DNA from: CAYMAX01 sp964388595
Lineage (GTDB): Bacteria > Bacteroidota > Bacteroidia > Bacteroidales > UBA932
Assembly (NCBI GenBank): GCA_964388595.1
Contig: CAYMAX010000005.1
Location: 1-43,475, forward strand
Length of the DNA: 43,475 nt
Reading direction: 5' to 3'
The position numbers and the translations under genes were made by a program. Of this stretch, positions 13,577 to 22,698 are shown piece after piece; within the stretch, counting starts at the first letter, position 1, and each line of letters begins with the position of its first letter. The notes beneath the pieces are model-generated. The model saw nothing but the letters and a program-made list of their open reading frames with translations. It searched no databases and had not been told where the DNA came from.

Positions 13577-14274
13577 TGCCTAATTTTCTTCTTATCGAGA
13601 CCGGTACTCAGAAATGCTCTACAGCCATCTCTTGCGATGATCGCATAGTAGCATACAGAGAGACCGATATTCCAAAGGCACACGCCAGTATGCTTGCCCC
13701 CTTTATCAAGGAAGTTTTGGAAGAATCCTCTCTTTCTATTCAAGACTTGTCTGCTGTCGCAGTCGGGGAAGGTCCTGGATCTTATACAGGTCTGAGAGTG
13801 GGCGTATCTACTGCCAAGGGGATATGCTTTGGGGTGGACATTCCTCTCATAGGAGTCGGCACTTTGAATATTCTCTCGGAGATGGCCATCGCTGACGGTG
13901 TCAGAGAGGGAAGTCTCATCATCCCTATGATAGACGCCAGAAGAATGGAAGTATATACTGCTTTGTATGACAGTTCAGGCCATCAACTTTCGGATATTTC
14001 AGCAAAAGTATTGGATAGCAATAGCTTCTCAGATGAATTCCAACACTATTCTTCGATAGTGTTTATAGGAGACGGCGTGGAAAAGCTTCAACACATTCTC
14101 CCCTCTGAAGCTCTTGATAAAAGCACCTTTATCTCATGCTGTCCATCTGCCAAAGGGATGGTCAGACCTACCACCGATAGATGGAATAAAAAAGAGTTCA
14201 AAGATCGTGCATACTTTGAACCCTTCTATCTTAAAGAATTTGTTGCCGGAATCAGCAAGAAAAAACTTATCTGA
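13576..14274 (+). CDS. tsaB: tRNA threonylcarbamoyladenosine factor TsaB
   Basis: TsaB is the ASKHA-fold partner of TsaD and TsaE that completes N6-threonylcarbamoyl modification of A37 in ANN-decoding tRNAs. The 232-residue protein shows the family N terminus (MPNFLLIETGTQKCSTAI), the GEGPGSYTGLRVGVSTAKGI segment and GVGTL. The zinc-binding His residues of TsaD are absent, consistent with TsaB. It overlaps the adaptor gene by one base and so shares its mRNA, although the function is housekeeping. The 3' end overlaps the convergent lipoprotein gene by 8 bases. Confidence 0.93.
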   Translation: MPNFLLIETGTQKCSTAISCDDRIVAYRETDIPKAHASMLAPFIKEVLEESSLSIQDLSAVAVGEGPGSYTGLRVGVSTAKGICFGVDIPLIGVGTLNILSEMAIADGVREGSLIIPMIDARRMEVYTALYDSSGHQLSDISAKVLDSNSFSDEFQHYSSIVFIGDGVEKLQHILPSEALDKSTFISCCPSAKGMVRPTTDRWNKKEFKDRAYFEPFYLKEFVAGISKKKLI

Positions 14275-15418
14275 TCTGTGTGGCAATCACCCTTTCCAAA
14301 GAGTTAATGTCATAAATATCTTTGGCCACCATGCTTCCGTTTTTGGAGATTATGAACATGGCGGGTACTTTCTCTACATTGTACATCGCGACATTGGGAG
14401 AAGCAGCCCCTTCAGGATCGTACACACATACCCACGGAAGTGCCTGCTGTTTGACTTGAGAAGCCCAAATCGTTTTCTCACTATCAAGAGAGATCTGGTA
14501 GATCTCCAGACCTCTGTAACTATAATCATCATACAGCTCCTTAAGATCTGCATTAAACACTTTCTGATTGTCATCTGAAATAACTGAGAATAGCAGGATT
14601 ATCACTTTGCCTTCATAGTCTGACAATGTCCTGGGGCGTGCCGAGATATCCATCAGACTGACATCGGGAAAACTGACTTCACGCGCAGACGACACTATCT
14701 CTCTCATCTCCAATTTGTTTTTTCTGCGTGTTATCTCATCTGCAAGAGAAATTATGTAAGGTGATGACGGATACAGTGGCTGCAAAGAATCATACACTTT
14801 CTGAAACAAGAGCACATCTGTAATCTCAGCGAAAATCGGAAGTTCAGGTGTGATCTTTTGATATATGACTGGGATTACAGTGAATGACTTGGGATGGTCG
14901 TAGATGTACTTGATAGATTTACGCTTTTGTCCGACATAAAGTCCACCTATCTGGGTGCTGATACGTTTTTGTTCGTCAGGTAAAGACTTCTCATGGGCCA
15001 CTTCCAATACTTTTGAGAGAGAATCAAATTTGGATTGGAGTACCGCTGCATCCTCTTCCAATTGTCTTAACCTGATGGATTCTTCAGACCCTTCGAATGA
15101 AGTGACATTGCCATGGGCATCAGCAACTATTGTGACTTTTTCTGATGGGAGAGCCACCATGGAAGTTATCTTACGGCCCATATAATTGATATATACAAAT
15201 TCCGGGGAACCTTTTTGTAAGGGGATTGTATACTTCATTTTAGAGCTTTTGATCATAACCGTATCCAAAGGGACGATTTTGTTGATAGCCAATTTGGATA
15301 TGACTACCTCGCTGCTGTCAGGAGCATTTTCGATAGAGAGCACAATAGTAGAACCATTCTTCTCTTTGCATGAGACTGCAAAAATGAGAAGAAGAAGTGC
15401 ATAGAAGAAACGTTTCAT
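14267..15418 (-). CDS. Thioredoxin-fold lipoprotein without CxxC
   Basis: A 383-residue lipoprotein: signal MKRFFYALLLLIFAVSC with lipobox FAVSC. The N-terminal half (about 20-150) looks like the DUF4369 domain that often precedes thioredoxin domains in Bacteroidota. The C-terminal part (about 250-383) has a TlpA/AhpC-like fold pattern (DISARPRTLSDYEGKVIILLF, then ALPWVCVYDPEG and VEKVPAMFIISKNG with the cis-Pro). Where TlpA proteins have WCxxC the sequence reads FSVISDDNQ, so both redox cysteines are missing and disulfide chemistry is unlikely. It follows the HIT gene by 3 bases in the greA unit. Possible roles are binding or scaffolding; none can be assigned. Confidence 0.8.
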   Translation of the reverse strand: MKRFFYALLLLIFAVSCKEKNGSTIVLSIENAPDSSEVVISKLAINKIVPLDTVMIKSSKMKYTIPLQKGSPEFVYINYMGRKITSMVALPSEKVTIVADAHGNVTSFEGSEESIRLRQLEEDAAVLQSKFDSLSKVLEVAHEKSLPDEQKRISTQIGGLYVGQKRKSIKYIYDHPKSFTVIPVIYQKITPELPIFAEITDVLLFQKVYDSLQPLYPSSPYIISLADEITRRKNKLEMREIVSSAREVSFPDVSLMDISARPRTLSDYEGKVIILLFSVISDDNQKVFNADLKELYDDYSYRGLEIYQISLDSEKTIWASQVKQQALPWVCVYDPEGAASPNVAMYNVEKVPAMFIISKNGSMVAKDIYDINSLERVIATQIR

Positions 15419-15421
15419 ACG

Positions 15422-15814
15422 TTAAAAATTGATGTTAATGCTTTTAGCTATCTCTTGAAATCTCTCAGGCGAAAGAGATAGTTTTTCTTTTCTAAAATCG
15501 AGATCGCCTTCACTTTGAAGGGGAACAAGGTGAATATGAGCGTGAGGAACTTCCATCCCAAGCACAGCCACACCGACTCTCTTGCATGGAATAGCTTTTT
15601 TAATAGCTTTAGCTACCTTTTTGGCAAATAGAAAAAGTTCCTGATAAAGAGGGTCGTCTATATCGAAGATATAATCAATCTCTTTCTTGGGGATGACCAA
15701 AGTATGACCCTCTGTCAAAGGCGAAATATCCAAAAAAGCATAGAACTTATCAGATTCGGCCACTTTGTAGGAAGGAATCTCTCCATTTACAATCTTAGTA
15801 AAAACTGATGCCAT
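15422..15814 (-). CDS. HIT-family nucleotide hydrolase
   Basis: HIT (histidine triad) proteins of the HINT/Fhit type hydrolyse AMP-linked or other nucleotide conjugates. The 130-residue protein carries the triad as HAHIHLVPLQ and the usual N terminus (VFTKIVNGEIPSYKVAESDKFYAFLDI), with TEGHTLVIPKKE. It lies 2 bases after greA and 3 before the lipoprotein gene, forming one unit. Physiological substrate unknown. Confidence 0.93.
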   Translation of the reverse strand: MASVFTKIVNGEIPSYKVAESDKFYAFLDISPLTEGHTLVIPKKEIDYIFDIDDPLYQELFLFAKKVAKAIKKAIPCKRVGVAVLGMEVPHAHIHLVPLQSEGDLDFRKEKLSLSPERFQEIAKSININF

Positions 15815-15816
15815 AA

Positions 15817-16287
15817 TTATATAGATATGTCCAATATTTCGAATTTAAGAATCCCTGAAGGAACAGTTACCTCCACGATGTCACCCTTTTTCTTGCCGAT
15901 AAGTGCTTTGCCGATGGGGGTGGCTACTGCAAGCTTCCCTTCTCTGAAATTGGCTTCGCTTTCACCTACCAGGGTATATTCTGCGATAGTATTATTGGCA
16001 GTGTTTTTAATCTTAACTTTATTGAGCATTTGCACCACTTCGGTATTGATTCTTGACTCATCAATGACACGAGCATTGGCTACTTTATCCTGAAGCACCG
16101 ATATCTTAAGTTCAAGAAGACCCTGTGCCTCTCTTGCTGCATCATATTCTGCATTTTCTGATAAGTCACCTTTATCGCGAGCCTCAGCAATCTGCTTGGA
16201 AATGACGGGACGCTGGCTCATCGCTTGAGCTAATTCTGCTTTAAGCTTCTCGAGCCCTTCAGCAGTCATGTAATGTAATTCTGGCAT
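15817..16287 (-). CDS. greA: Transcription elongation factor GreA
   Basis: GreA enters the RNA polymerase secondary channel and stimulates transcript cleavage, rescuing backtracked complexes. The 156-residue protein has the N-terminal coiled coil (about 8-75) with the acidic tip GDLSENAEYDAA and a C-terminal FKBP-like domain ending SPIGKALIGKKKGD-type (here ATPIGKALIGKKKGDIVEV). Length fits the family. It heads the greA-HIT-lipoprotein unit. The leader contains a hairpin followed by T-rich sequence (16302-16328). Confidence 0.96.
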   Translation of the reverse strand: MPELHYMTAEGLEKLKAELAQAMSQRPVISKQIAEARDKGDLSENAEYDAAREAQGLLELKISVLQDKVANARVIDESRINTEVVQMLNKVKIKNTANNTIAEYTLVGESEANFREGKLAVATPIGKALIGKKKGDIVEVTVPSGILKFEILDISI

Positions 16288-16301
16288 AGATAGTAAAAAT
16301 T

Positions 16302-16351
16302 AAAAGAATCCCGCTTTTTAAACGGGACCCTTCGTCCTTTGTGCAAAGATA
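16302..16351 (-). promoter_or_regulatory. greA -7 element and leader hairpin (possible attenuator)
   Basis: On the minus strand TATCTTTG (16351-16344) matches TAnnTTTG. About 16 bases downstream, inside the presumed leader, GTCCCG (16328-16323) and CGGGAT (16313-16308) pair around a 9-base loop, and the next bases are T-rich (TCTTTTAATTTTT). The hairpin could terminate ribF read-through or act as an attenuator in the greA leader. The stem is short, so strength is uncertain. Confidence 0.45.
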
Positions 16352-16359
16352 AAACTTTT

Positions 16360-17250
16360 TTATTTAGAAATGAATTTTCTGGCAAATCTTTCGTCCATAG
16401 CAAGCTGCTTTGTAAGAGCCTGTAAAGAAGAAAATTTATGTTCTGCTCTGATTCGTTCCAAAAAATCTATTTTGATATCAAGACCATAGATGTCTTCGTT
16501 AAAATCGAGGATGTGGGTCTCGATGGTCCGCTGATTATTATCACCGATGGTAGGTCTTTTCCCTATGTTGCAGATACCATAATAATCTCCTCCCAATACC
16601 CTGACTTTTACCACATACACTCCGTTACCTGGGACAAGTTTGAGAGGTTCATATAGTTGCATATTGGCGGTAGGATATCCAATGGTACGCCCTATCTTAT
16701 TGCCTACCACTACCACTCCGTGCAGAGAATAGTGATATCCGAGCATCTCGTTTGCATTATGAACATCTCCTACAGAGAGCACGTTCCTTATCTTGGTAGA
16801 GCTCACCATCATACCATCTTGAGATACCTGTTTTACAATCACTGCGTGGATACCGAGAGATTCAGCTATGCTGATGAGTTGCTGCTGAGTTTGGTCGACA
16901 GTACTCCCCAATCTATGGTCATAACCTATAATGAGAGTGGAAACCTTATACTGCTCTACAAGGTACTGCTTTAGAAAAGATTTGGAATCAAGTTTACTGA
17001 AATCTTTGGTAAACGGAATGACAATAATCTGGTCAATGCCCATTCCCAAGACCAGTTCTTTTTTCTCTTCGAGAGTATTCAAAAGACGCAAATCGCAAGC
17101 ATCTTGCTGAAGAACATTGCGAGGATGGGGCCAGAAAGTGATGACAGCACTCTGCTGCTTCAATTCTTTTGCCTTTTCTTTCAAAGTATTAAGAACTGCT
17201 CTGTGTCCCAAGTGAACACCATCAAAAAAACCGGTGGCAGCTACAACCAT
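16360..17250 (-). CDS. ribF: Bifunctional riboflavin kinase / FAD synthetase
   Basis: RibF phosphorylates riboflavin to FMN and adenylylates FMN to FAD. The 296-residue protein has the N-terminal nucleotidyltransferase domain with TGFFDGVHLGHR (residues about 6-17) and SSTKIRNVL (about 150), and the C-terminal flavokinase domain with GRTIGYPTANMQ and GVYVVKV. The N terminus is short (the family usually has about 10-15 residues before the GFFDG motif); no better start is visible, and ATG 17250 lies inside the end of the upstream phosphorylase gene (10-base overlap). It is the last gene of the long minus-strand run. No FMN riboswitch is present. Confidence 0.94.
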   Translation of the reverse strand: MVVAATGFFDGVHLGHRAVLNTLKEKAKELKQQSAVITFWPHPRNVLQQDACDLRLLNTLEEKKELVLGMGIDQIIVIPFTKDFSKLDSKSFLKQYLVEQYKVSTLIIGYDHRLGSTVDQTQQQLISIAESLGIHAVIVKQVSQDGMMVSSTKIRNVLSVGDVHNANEMLGYHYSLHGVVVVGNKIGRTIGYPTANMQLYEPLKLVPGNGVYVVKVRVLGGDYYGICNIGKRPTIGDNNQRTIETHILDFNEDIYGLDIKIDFLERIRAEHKFSSLQALTKQLAMDERFARKFISK

Positions 17251-20200
17251 CTTACTAATTCAAAATCTTGTCTGTGAGGCAACAGGTCGTTCTTTGCAAA
17301 GATCCTTCCGGCCACTTGATAGAGGCCTGTGGCACTTGGAAGTATGTTACAGGTGTACTTAGCTACACCATTATCGATGGAGATATAATCAAAATTGAAG
17401 CTGCCTTTCACATGATAATTGCCTTTGGAATCTACAGTACAATAGACAAGTTCCACTCCTATGTCATGCGGGTCAATGTCTCCTACGAAGATCTGACATT
17501 CCGCATAACAATCTTTACCCAACATAAGCTGTTCATTGGAGTTGCTTGGCATAACATAACTCTTGAGCTCCACATGTGGCCAGCCTCTGCGCATCTTCTT
17601 CTTCCAGAAAGAAATCTCACGGGCAACAGCAAAATCGTTATCTATGAGAGAACAATATCTCTTGTAAAGAGGTTCGTAATAATTGGAGATGTAGTCCGAA
17701 AGCATCCTGTTGGTAGTAAAGTCGCAGGCAACTTTGGCAATAGTGTTCTTAATTATGCCCACCCATGCCACAGGGATACCTGTCTTGCCGTCAACTTTAT
17801 AAAATTTGGGAGCTATTTCGTTCTCAAGCATATTGTAGATAGTAGCGGCATCCAATTCATCCTGGAAATCCTGATTGTCATAAGTCCTTTCAAGAGGAAG
17901 AGCCCATCCTGCATCTTGTTTATAGCCTTCTACCCACCATCCGTCAAGCACAGAGAAATGCATAACACCATTCATTACAGCCTTCTCACCGGAAGTTCCG
18001 GAAGCCTCGAGAGGTCTTGTAGGTGTATTCATCCACACATCTACCCCCTGTACCAGGAATTTGGCTAAATTGATGTCATAGTTTGGAACAAAAACCACTT
18101 TACCAATGAATTGAGGCATCTTGGAAATATCAATAATCTTTTTGATAAGATCCTGACCTGCTTTGTCTGCAGGATGAGCCTTTCCGGCAAAAATAAATTG
18201 AATCGGTTGTTTGGGATTATTTATTATCTGATCAAGTCTGTTGATGTCTCTGAATAGTAGGGAAGCCCTCTTGTAAGTGGCAAATCTACGTGCAAAGCCG
18301 ATAGTGAGGATGTCGTCTCTCAAATTGTCGAGAATGGTTATCTTCTGATGAGGAGAATAATGACTTGAAGCCACAGGGTCTGAAATGCGTTTTTTAACCA
18401 CTTCAATGAGTCTCTTGCGCAAGTCTTTACGGATGTTCCAAATCTCTGCGTCACTTACCTTGTATATCCCCTGGAAACAAGTTTTATCATAATGATGCGT
18501 TTTAAATTCTTCACCAAACACTTTCTCATGAAGTTCTTTCCACTGAGGGGCTGTCCAAGTAGGATAATGCACTCCGTTGGTGACATATCCGACATTTTTC
18601 AATTCTTCGGGGAGAAATCCAGGCCACATATCTGCAAGAATCTCTCTGCTGACTTTACCATGGAGCCAACTGACACCATTGGTCTCCTGAGAGATGTTAC
18701 AAGCCAGATTGCTCATTGAAAATTTTTCAGAAGGATCGTTGACATGAATCTTTCCCAATGCCATAAGTGTAGGCCAGTCTATTTTGAGTTTCTCGGCGAA
18801 ATGAGAAATATAAGTCCTCAACATATCTTCGCTGAAAGCATCGTGCCCTGCAGGAACAGGGGTGTGTGTAGTGAAAAGTGAGGATGCGCGTACCACTTCA
18901 AGTGCTTCAGTATATGAAAGATTGTCATCCACAACAAATTCACGCAATCTTTCGATACCTGTAAATGCAGCATGACCTTCGTTGCAATGATATATGTCAA
19001 TGGGAATATTTAGAATTCGTAAAGCCTTTATACCTCCTATGCCCAGCAACAATTCCTGTTTGAGTCTGTTTTCCCAATCTCCACCATAAAGTGAATATGT
19101 TATCTGACGATCTTCAGGCAGATTATCTTCAAAGTCTGTGTCCATAAGGTAGAGTTCTGTCCTACCGACATCCACTCTCCAAAGTCTGGCATAGACATTA
19201 CGACCCGGGAAAGCCACCGAGATAGTGACCCATTTGTCATCCTCGTCTCTCACGGGGGTGGCAGGAATCTTCATGAAATTCTGAGCATCTTCGCTGGAGA
19301 CCTGATCGCCCTGTGCGGTGAGAAGCTGTTTGAAATATCCGTAACGATACAGAAGTCCGATACCGGTCATGTTGACTTTCATATCACTTGACTCTTTGAG
19401 GTAATCTCCTGCCAAGATGCCAAGACCTCCGGAATAAGTTTTCAGAGAAGTGTCGAGTCCGAACTCCATACAGAAATAGGCTATGGAAGGTTTTGATTTC
19501 TCTTTCTTGCCATCCATATACTCATTGAAATCAGCTGTCACTTTATCAAGCCTTTCCAAGAATTTGGAGTTGCCTTCCAATGCCTTGTAGTCTTTGAGAG
19601 TAAGAAGGTCGAGAAGAGCTATTGGGTTTTTATCGACTGCTTTCCATAGTCCTGAATTGATACTCTTAAACAGATCCAAAGCTTCCTGATTCCAGCAAAA
19701 CCACATATTTTTGGAAATAATATCCAAATATTTCAGTCTGTCGGGGATAGCCCTTGTGACGATAACCCTGTTCCATTTAGGTTTAGAGGTTTCTGTCTGC
19801 TGGTACTGAACAGTTTGTTCTTCGGAGAAATCGACCAGTGAACCCAACCTTTCACCGATTTTAGATAATGCTATGGAATATGCCTGTTTGTAATATTGGA
19901 TATTGTTCTCCCAAAGAGCTATCTTCGACACATCCTTAGCATTGGCTTTGTAGAGTGCCCTGTCGGCTTCACCAAGAGAGGAAATCTCCATTATTTTAGC
20001 TGCTACACCTTCCACCACTGTCGCATAATTGGAATCATTTCTTTCTATCACGGAGATAGATTTGTGCTCTCCTTTATAATGGTCTTTAACCCATGTCCCG
20101 AACCCTGTCAGAGAAGTGGTGATAGTGGGTACTTTGAAAGCAAGAGATTCGAGAGGAGTATATCCCCACGGCTCATAATAGGAAGGGAAGATGGTGAGGT

Positions 20201-21479
20201 CCATCCCGATAAGAAGGTCATAATATCTAACATTAAAAATACCGTCATTGCCATTGAGGTAACTTGGGACATAAAACACTTTGACCTTGTCTCCATGCTT
20301 GTTGGTAAGTCCGAGTTCCTTAATCCTGTGCATGATAGTGTCTGTATCGGGATTAGCAAGATAATGAGTGGTATCTGTAGTGTAGGAACCCGAACCATTA
20401 TTAATCGTGGCCAGAAGATCTTTATTGGGGCCATTGTGAGCAGCCGGTATCATGATGAAAGCTGCAATAGTCTTACCACTGTAAGATGATGTTTTAAGTT
20501 GGCCAAGGGCATCGAGAAAGACATCTATCCCTTTGTTCTTATATTCATATCTCCCGCTGATGGCTACAATGACAGAATCAGAACAATCATCCCCACTCAT
20601 CACAGAGGCGATGTCAAGGAGTTTTTTGCGAGCTTGAGTCTCACATTTGAGAAAATCTTCCTCTTTGGGAGTAATACTGTCATCGAAACCATTAGGAGTG
20701 ATAACATCGACTTTCTTTTCGAGAAATTGTGCACATTCTCTGGCAGTGATATCACTTACGGTAGTGAAAGCATCTGCGTTGTTGGCCGAACATTTTTCGA
20801 GAGAGTGTTTGGCCATCACATTGAAATAACGAGCATTCTCGTCTCCATTGGTAGTACTCAGAGTATCATATAGCTTCACATTATTGCATGCGAGACATCT
20901 GCCCACCACCGTAGCATGAGTGGTAAACACAGTAGCTATCGGAAGCTTAGTCTCTTTGAGATAAAGCAATCCTGCCCCGGTCATCCACTCATGAAATTGA
21001 GCAACGACCTTTTCGTGTGAATGAAGATTGAAAGTCACAAAACTCTCTATCACTTTACCTGCAGCATATCCGAAAAGTGCTGATTCTATAAAATCCCACT
21101 GACCACTTAGGGAATCAAGTTTGAATTTGGTCCAGTATTCGGTAAGAATTTCATTCTTTTTGGCAATAAATTGTGTGAAATCGACCAGTATGGAGATAGG
21201 CTTACCCGGCACATTCCATCTACCGACTCTAAATCTGAGACCATTTTCATTGGCATTCATTCTCCAAGTTCTGAAGAGAATGGGGTCTTCGGTAAATTCA
21301 GGATTTTTGTCTGTGTCCATCCAGACATCAGGTCCTATGTGTATATGTCTATTTTTATATTCTTTGGAGATATTTAACGATTTGGTAGCAATTACGGTAT
21401 GTATTCCACCTACCTTGTTGCACACCTCCCAACTAACCTCGAAAAGATAGTCGGGTGCGATGAGTTTATTAGGATTCAT
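17241..21479 (-). CDS. Glycogen synthase (GT3) / alpha-glucan phosphorylase (GT35) fusion
   Basis: One 1412-residue chain joins two opposing glycogen enzymes. Residues about 1-545 form a GT3-like (eukaryote-type) glycogen synthase: LFEVSWEVCNKVGGIHTVI at the start, FHEWMTGAGLLYL, TTHATVVGR and the donor-site pair Glu436/Glu444 in YYEPWGYTPLES. Residues about 580-1412 form an alpha-glucan phosphorylase of the short bacterial type: FCMEFGLDTSLKTYSGGLG, NEGHAAF, TTHTPVPAGHD, VTNGVH and the PLP site EASGTSGEKAVMNG with Lys1166. All key residues appear intact in both halves. A linker of about 30 residues (545-575) is Gln/Thr-rich. GT3 enzymes generally use UDP-glucose. It follows the GH57 gene by 18 bases and overlaps ribF by 10. 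Confidence 0.93.
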   Translation of the reverse strand: MNPNKLIAPDYLFEVSWEVCNKVGGIHTVIATKSLNISKEYKNRHIHIGPDVWMDTDKNPEFTEDPILFRTWRMNANENGLRFRVGRWNVPGKPISILVDFTQFIAKKNEILTEYWTKFKLDSLSGQWDFIESALFGYAAGKVIESFVTFNLHSHEKVVAQFHEWMTGAGLLYLKETKLPIATVFTTHATVVGRCLACNNVKLYDTLSTTNGDENARYFNVMAKHSLEKCSANNADAFTTVSDITARECAQFLEKKVDVITPNGFDDSITPKEEDFLKCETQARKKLLDIASVMSGDDCSDSVIVAISGRYEYKNKGIDVFLDALGQLKTSSYSGKTIAAFIMIPAAHNGPNKDLLATINNGSGSYTTDTTHYLANPDTDTIMHRIKELGLTNKHGDKVKVFYVPSYLNGNDGIFNVRYYDLLIGMDLTIFPSYYEPWGYTPLESLAFKVPTITTSLTGFGTWVKDHYKGEHKSISVIERNDSNYATVVEGVAAKIMEISSLGEADRALYKANAKDVSKIALWENNIQYYKQAYSIALSKIGERLGSLVDFSEEQTVQYQQTETSKPKWNRVIVTRAIPDRLKYLDIISKNMWFCWNQEALDLFKSINSGLWKAVDKNPIALLDLLTLKDYKALEGNSKFLERLDKVTADFNEYMDGKKEKSKPSIAYFCMEFGLDTSLKTYSGGLGILAGDYLKESSDMKVNMTGIGLLYRYGYFKQLLTAQGDQVSSEDAQNFMKIPATPVRDEDDKWVTISVAFPGRNVYARLWRVDVGRTELYLMDTDFEDNLPEDRQITYSLYGGDWENRLKQELLLGIGGIKALRILNIPIDIYHCNEGHAAFTGIERLREFVVDDNLSYTEALEVVRASSLFTTHTPVPAGHDAFSEDMLRTYISHFAEKLKIDWPTLMALGKIHVNDPSEKFSMSNLACNISQETNGVSWLHGKVSREILADMWPGFLPEELKNVGYVTNGVHYPTWTAPQWKELHEKVFGEEFKTHHYDKTCFQGIYKVSDAEIWNIRKDLRKRLIEVVKKRISDPVASSHYSPHQKITILDNLRDDILTIGFARRFATYKRASLLFRDINRLDQIINNPKQPIQFIFAGKAHPADKAGQDLIKKIIDISKMPQFIGKVVFVPNYDINLAKFLVQGVDVWMNTPTRPLEASGTSGEKAVMNGVMHFSVLDGWWVEGYKQDAGWALPLERTYDNQDFQDELDAATIYNMLENEIAPKFYKVDGKTGIPVAWVGIIKNTIAKVACDFTTNRMLSDYISNYYEPLYKRYCSLIDNDFAVAREISFWKKKMRRGWPHVELKSYVMPSNSNEQLMLGKDCYAECQIFVGDIDPHDIGVELVYCTVDSKGNYHVKGSFNFDYISIDNGVAKYTCNILPSATGLYQVAGRIFAKNDLLPHRQDFELVRWL

Positions 21480-21497
21480 AAAAAATAATATTGGGAA

Positions 21498-22697
21498 TTA
21501 ATCTTGTTTGAGTTTCTTGTCAACTCTGAGAATAAAGTCGCTTAAAACATTCATATAATTGATAAAAGCCTCGTAGGGAGTGTCATAAGGATTAAAATAA
21601 TTGTGAACAGCTCCATCAGAGAAAAATTTGGTACACATGTAGTAGAAATGGTCGCTCTCTTGCAATTTGAGATAATCTTCATTGAGTATGTGATCGTCAG
21701 CGGCAATCACTTTGTCTTTGAGATCATAGAGCTTGGAGAAAGCTTCGTTCTGAAGTTCATTGCCCAGCCATGCAGTGACATCCCTCTCTTCGTCTGCCCA
21801 TGATATTGGGAAGGGGACGTTGAGTGGCGCAACAGGTTGCAATTTTTTAGCTGCAAGAGATGGGGTGGTAAATTCGAAATTTGTATTCGAAAGTATCAAG
21901 TCTGGAAGATAGCGCATAAAATCGAAGATACCGGTGTTGATATTTTGGTGCTCACCGAAAGTTTCATAATCCATGAACAGATTGATTATCTCACCATCTT
22001 TAACAGCCTCAGTAAGCCAGGAAACATATTTATTGCAGTCCACAGGCCATTTGGACCAGGACCTGTCAGAGAATCTGAATGCTATGTCATCACTTAGGTT
22101 AAAGTTTCTTAAAAGCAGTTTCAGACGGGGGTTTATGGCATTGGCGTAGACATAATTGGGAGATTTCCATCCAAGAATGTTTTTGGCACCTTCTGTAAGA
22201 ATAGTACTGTATCCCATATTGAATACCATCTCCCCTATTTTATCAGAATAAATAAGTTCAGTATTGCGGAAAGTTTTGGGTTTATGCCCAAAATACTTTT
22301 TCACAGCGGTAGCATGAAGTTCGACCTGCTTCTTAAATTCGGATTCCGATACCAAGGAGGCAAGAGAATGGGAATAGGTCTCTGCCAGAAACTCAACACA
22401 CCCTGTAGCAGATAATTTCTGAAAACTTTCCAACACATCGGGAGCAAACTTCTCAAATTGTTCGAGAGCAACTCCAGAAATGGAAAAAGCGACTTTGAAA
22501 CGTTTACCATATTTCTTGATAACATCCAGAAGAAGATTGTTCATAGGAATATAGCAACGGTCTGCCACTCTTCTGAGTATTGTTCTGTTGGAAAAATCAT
22601 CAAAATAATGAGAGTCATTGCCTATATCGAAGAAACGATACTGTCTCAGCCTGTCCGGTTGATGAACTTGAAAATACAAACAAATCGAGGGTTTCAT
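21498..22697 (-). CDS. GH57 alpha-amylase/4-alpha-glucanotransferase-like enzyme
   Basis: A glycoside hydrolase family 57 protein acting on alpha-1,4-glucans, probably cytoplasmic since no signal peptide is seen. The start at ATG 22697 (MKPSICLYFQVHQPDRLRQY) is preferred: it leaves one base after the upstream GT4 stop and places the conserved HQP motif near the N terminus as in the family; an ATG at 22745 would overlap GT4 by 47 bases. Conserved parts include TFRNTELIYSD (nucleophile Glu), FMDYETFGEHQ (acid/base Asp) and AETYSHSLASL. The C-terminal part from PFPISWADEERDVTAWLGN is typical of the Bacteroidota group next to glycogen genes. Hydrolase and transferase activities cannot be separated by sequence. 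Confidence 0.9.
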   Translation of the reverse strand: MKPSICLYFQVHQPDRLRQYRFFDIGNDSHYFDDFSNRTILRRVADRCYIPMNNLLLDVIKKYGKRFKVAFSISGVALEQFEKFAPDVLESFQKLSATGCVEFLAETYSHSLASLVSESEFKKQVELHATAVKKYFGHKPKTFRNTELIYSDKIGEMVFNMGYSTILTEGAKNILGWKSPNYVYANAINPRLKLLLRNFNLSDDIAFRFSDRSWSKWPVDCNKYVSWLTEAVKDGEIINLFMDYETFGEHQNINTGIFDFMRYLPDLILSNTNFEFTTPSLAAKKLQPVAPLNVPFPISWADEERDVTAWLGNELQNEAFSKLYDLKDKVIAADDHILNEDYLKLQESDHFYYMCTKFFSDGAVHNYFNPYDTPYEAFINYMNVLSDFILRVDKKLKQD

Positions 22698-22698
22698 T

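Noticed and set aside
13576..14274. tsaB as part of the peptide-export system
   Set aside because: It is a conserved tRNA-modification gene; the one-base overlap with the adaptor shows co-transcription only.
17250..17300. FMN riboswitch before ribF
   Set aside because: ribF starts inside the end of the phosphorylase gene; no RFN-type sequence is seen.
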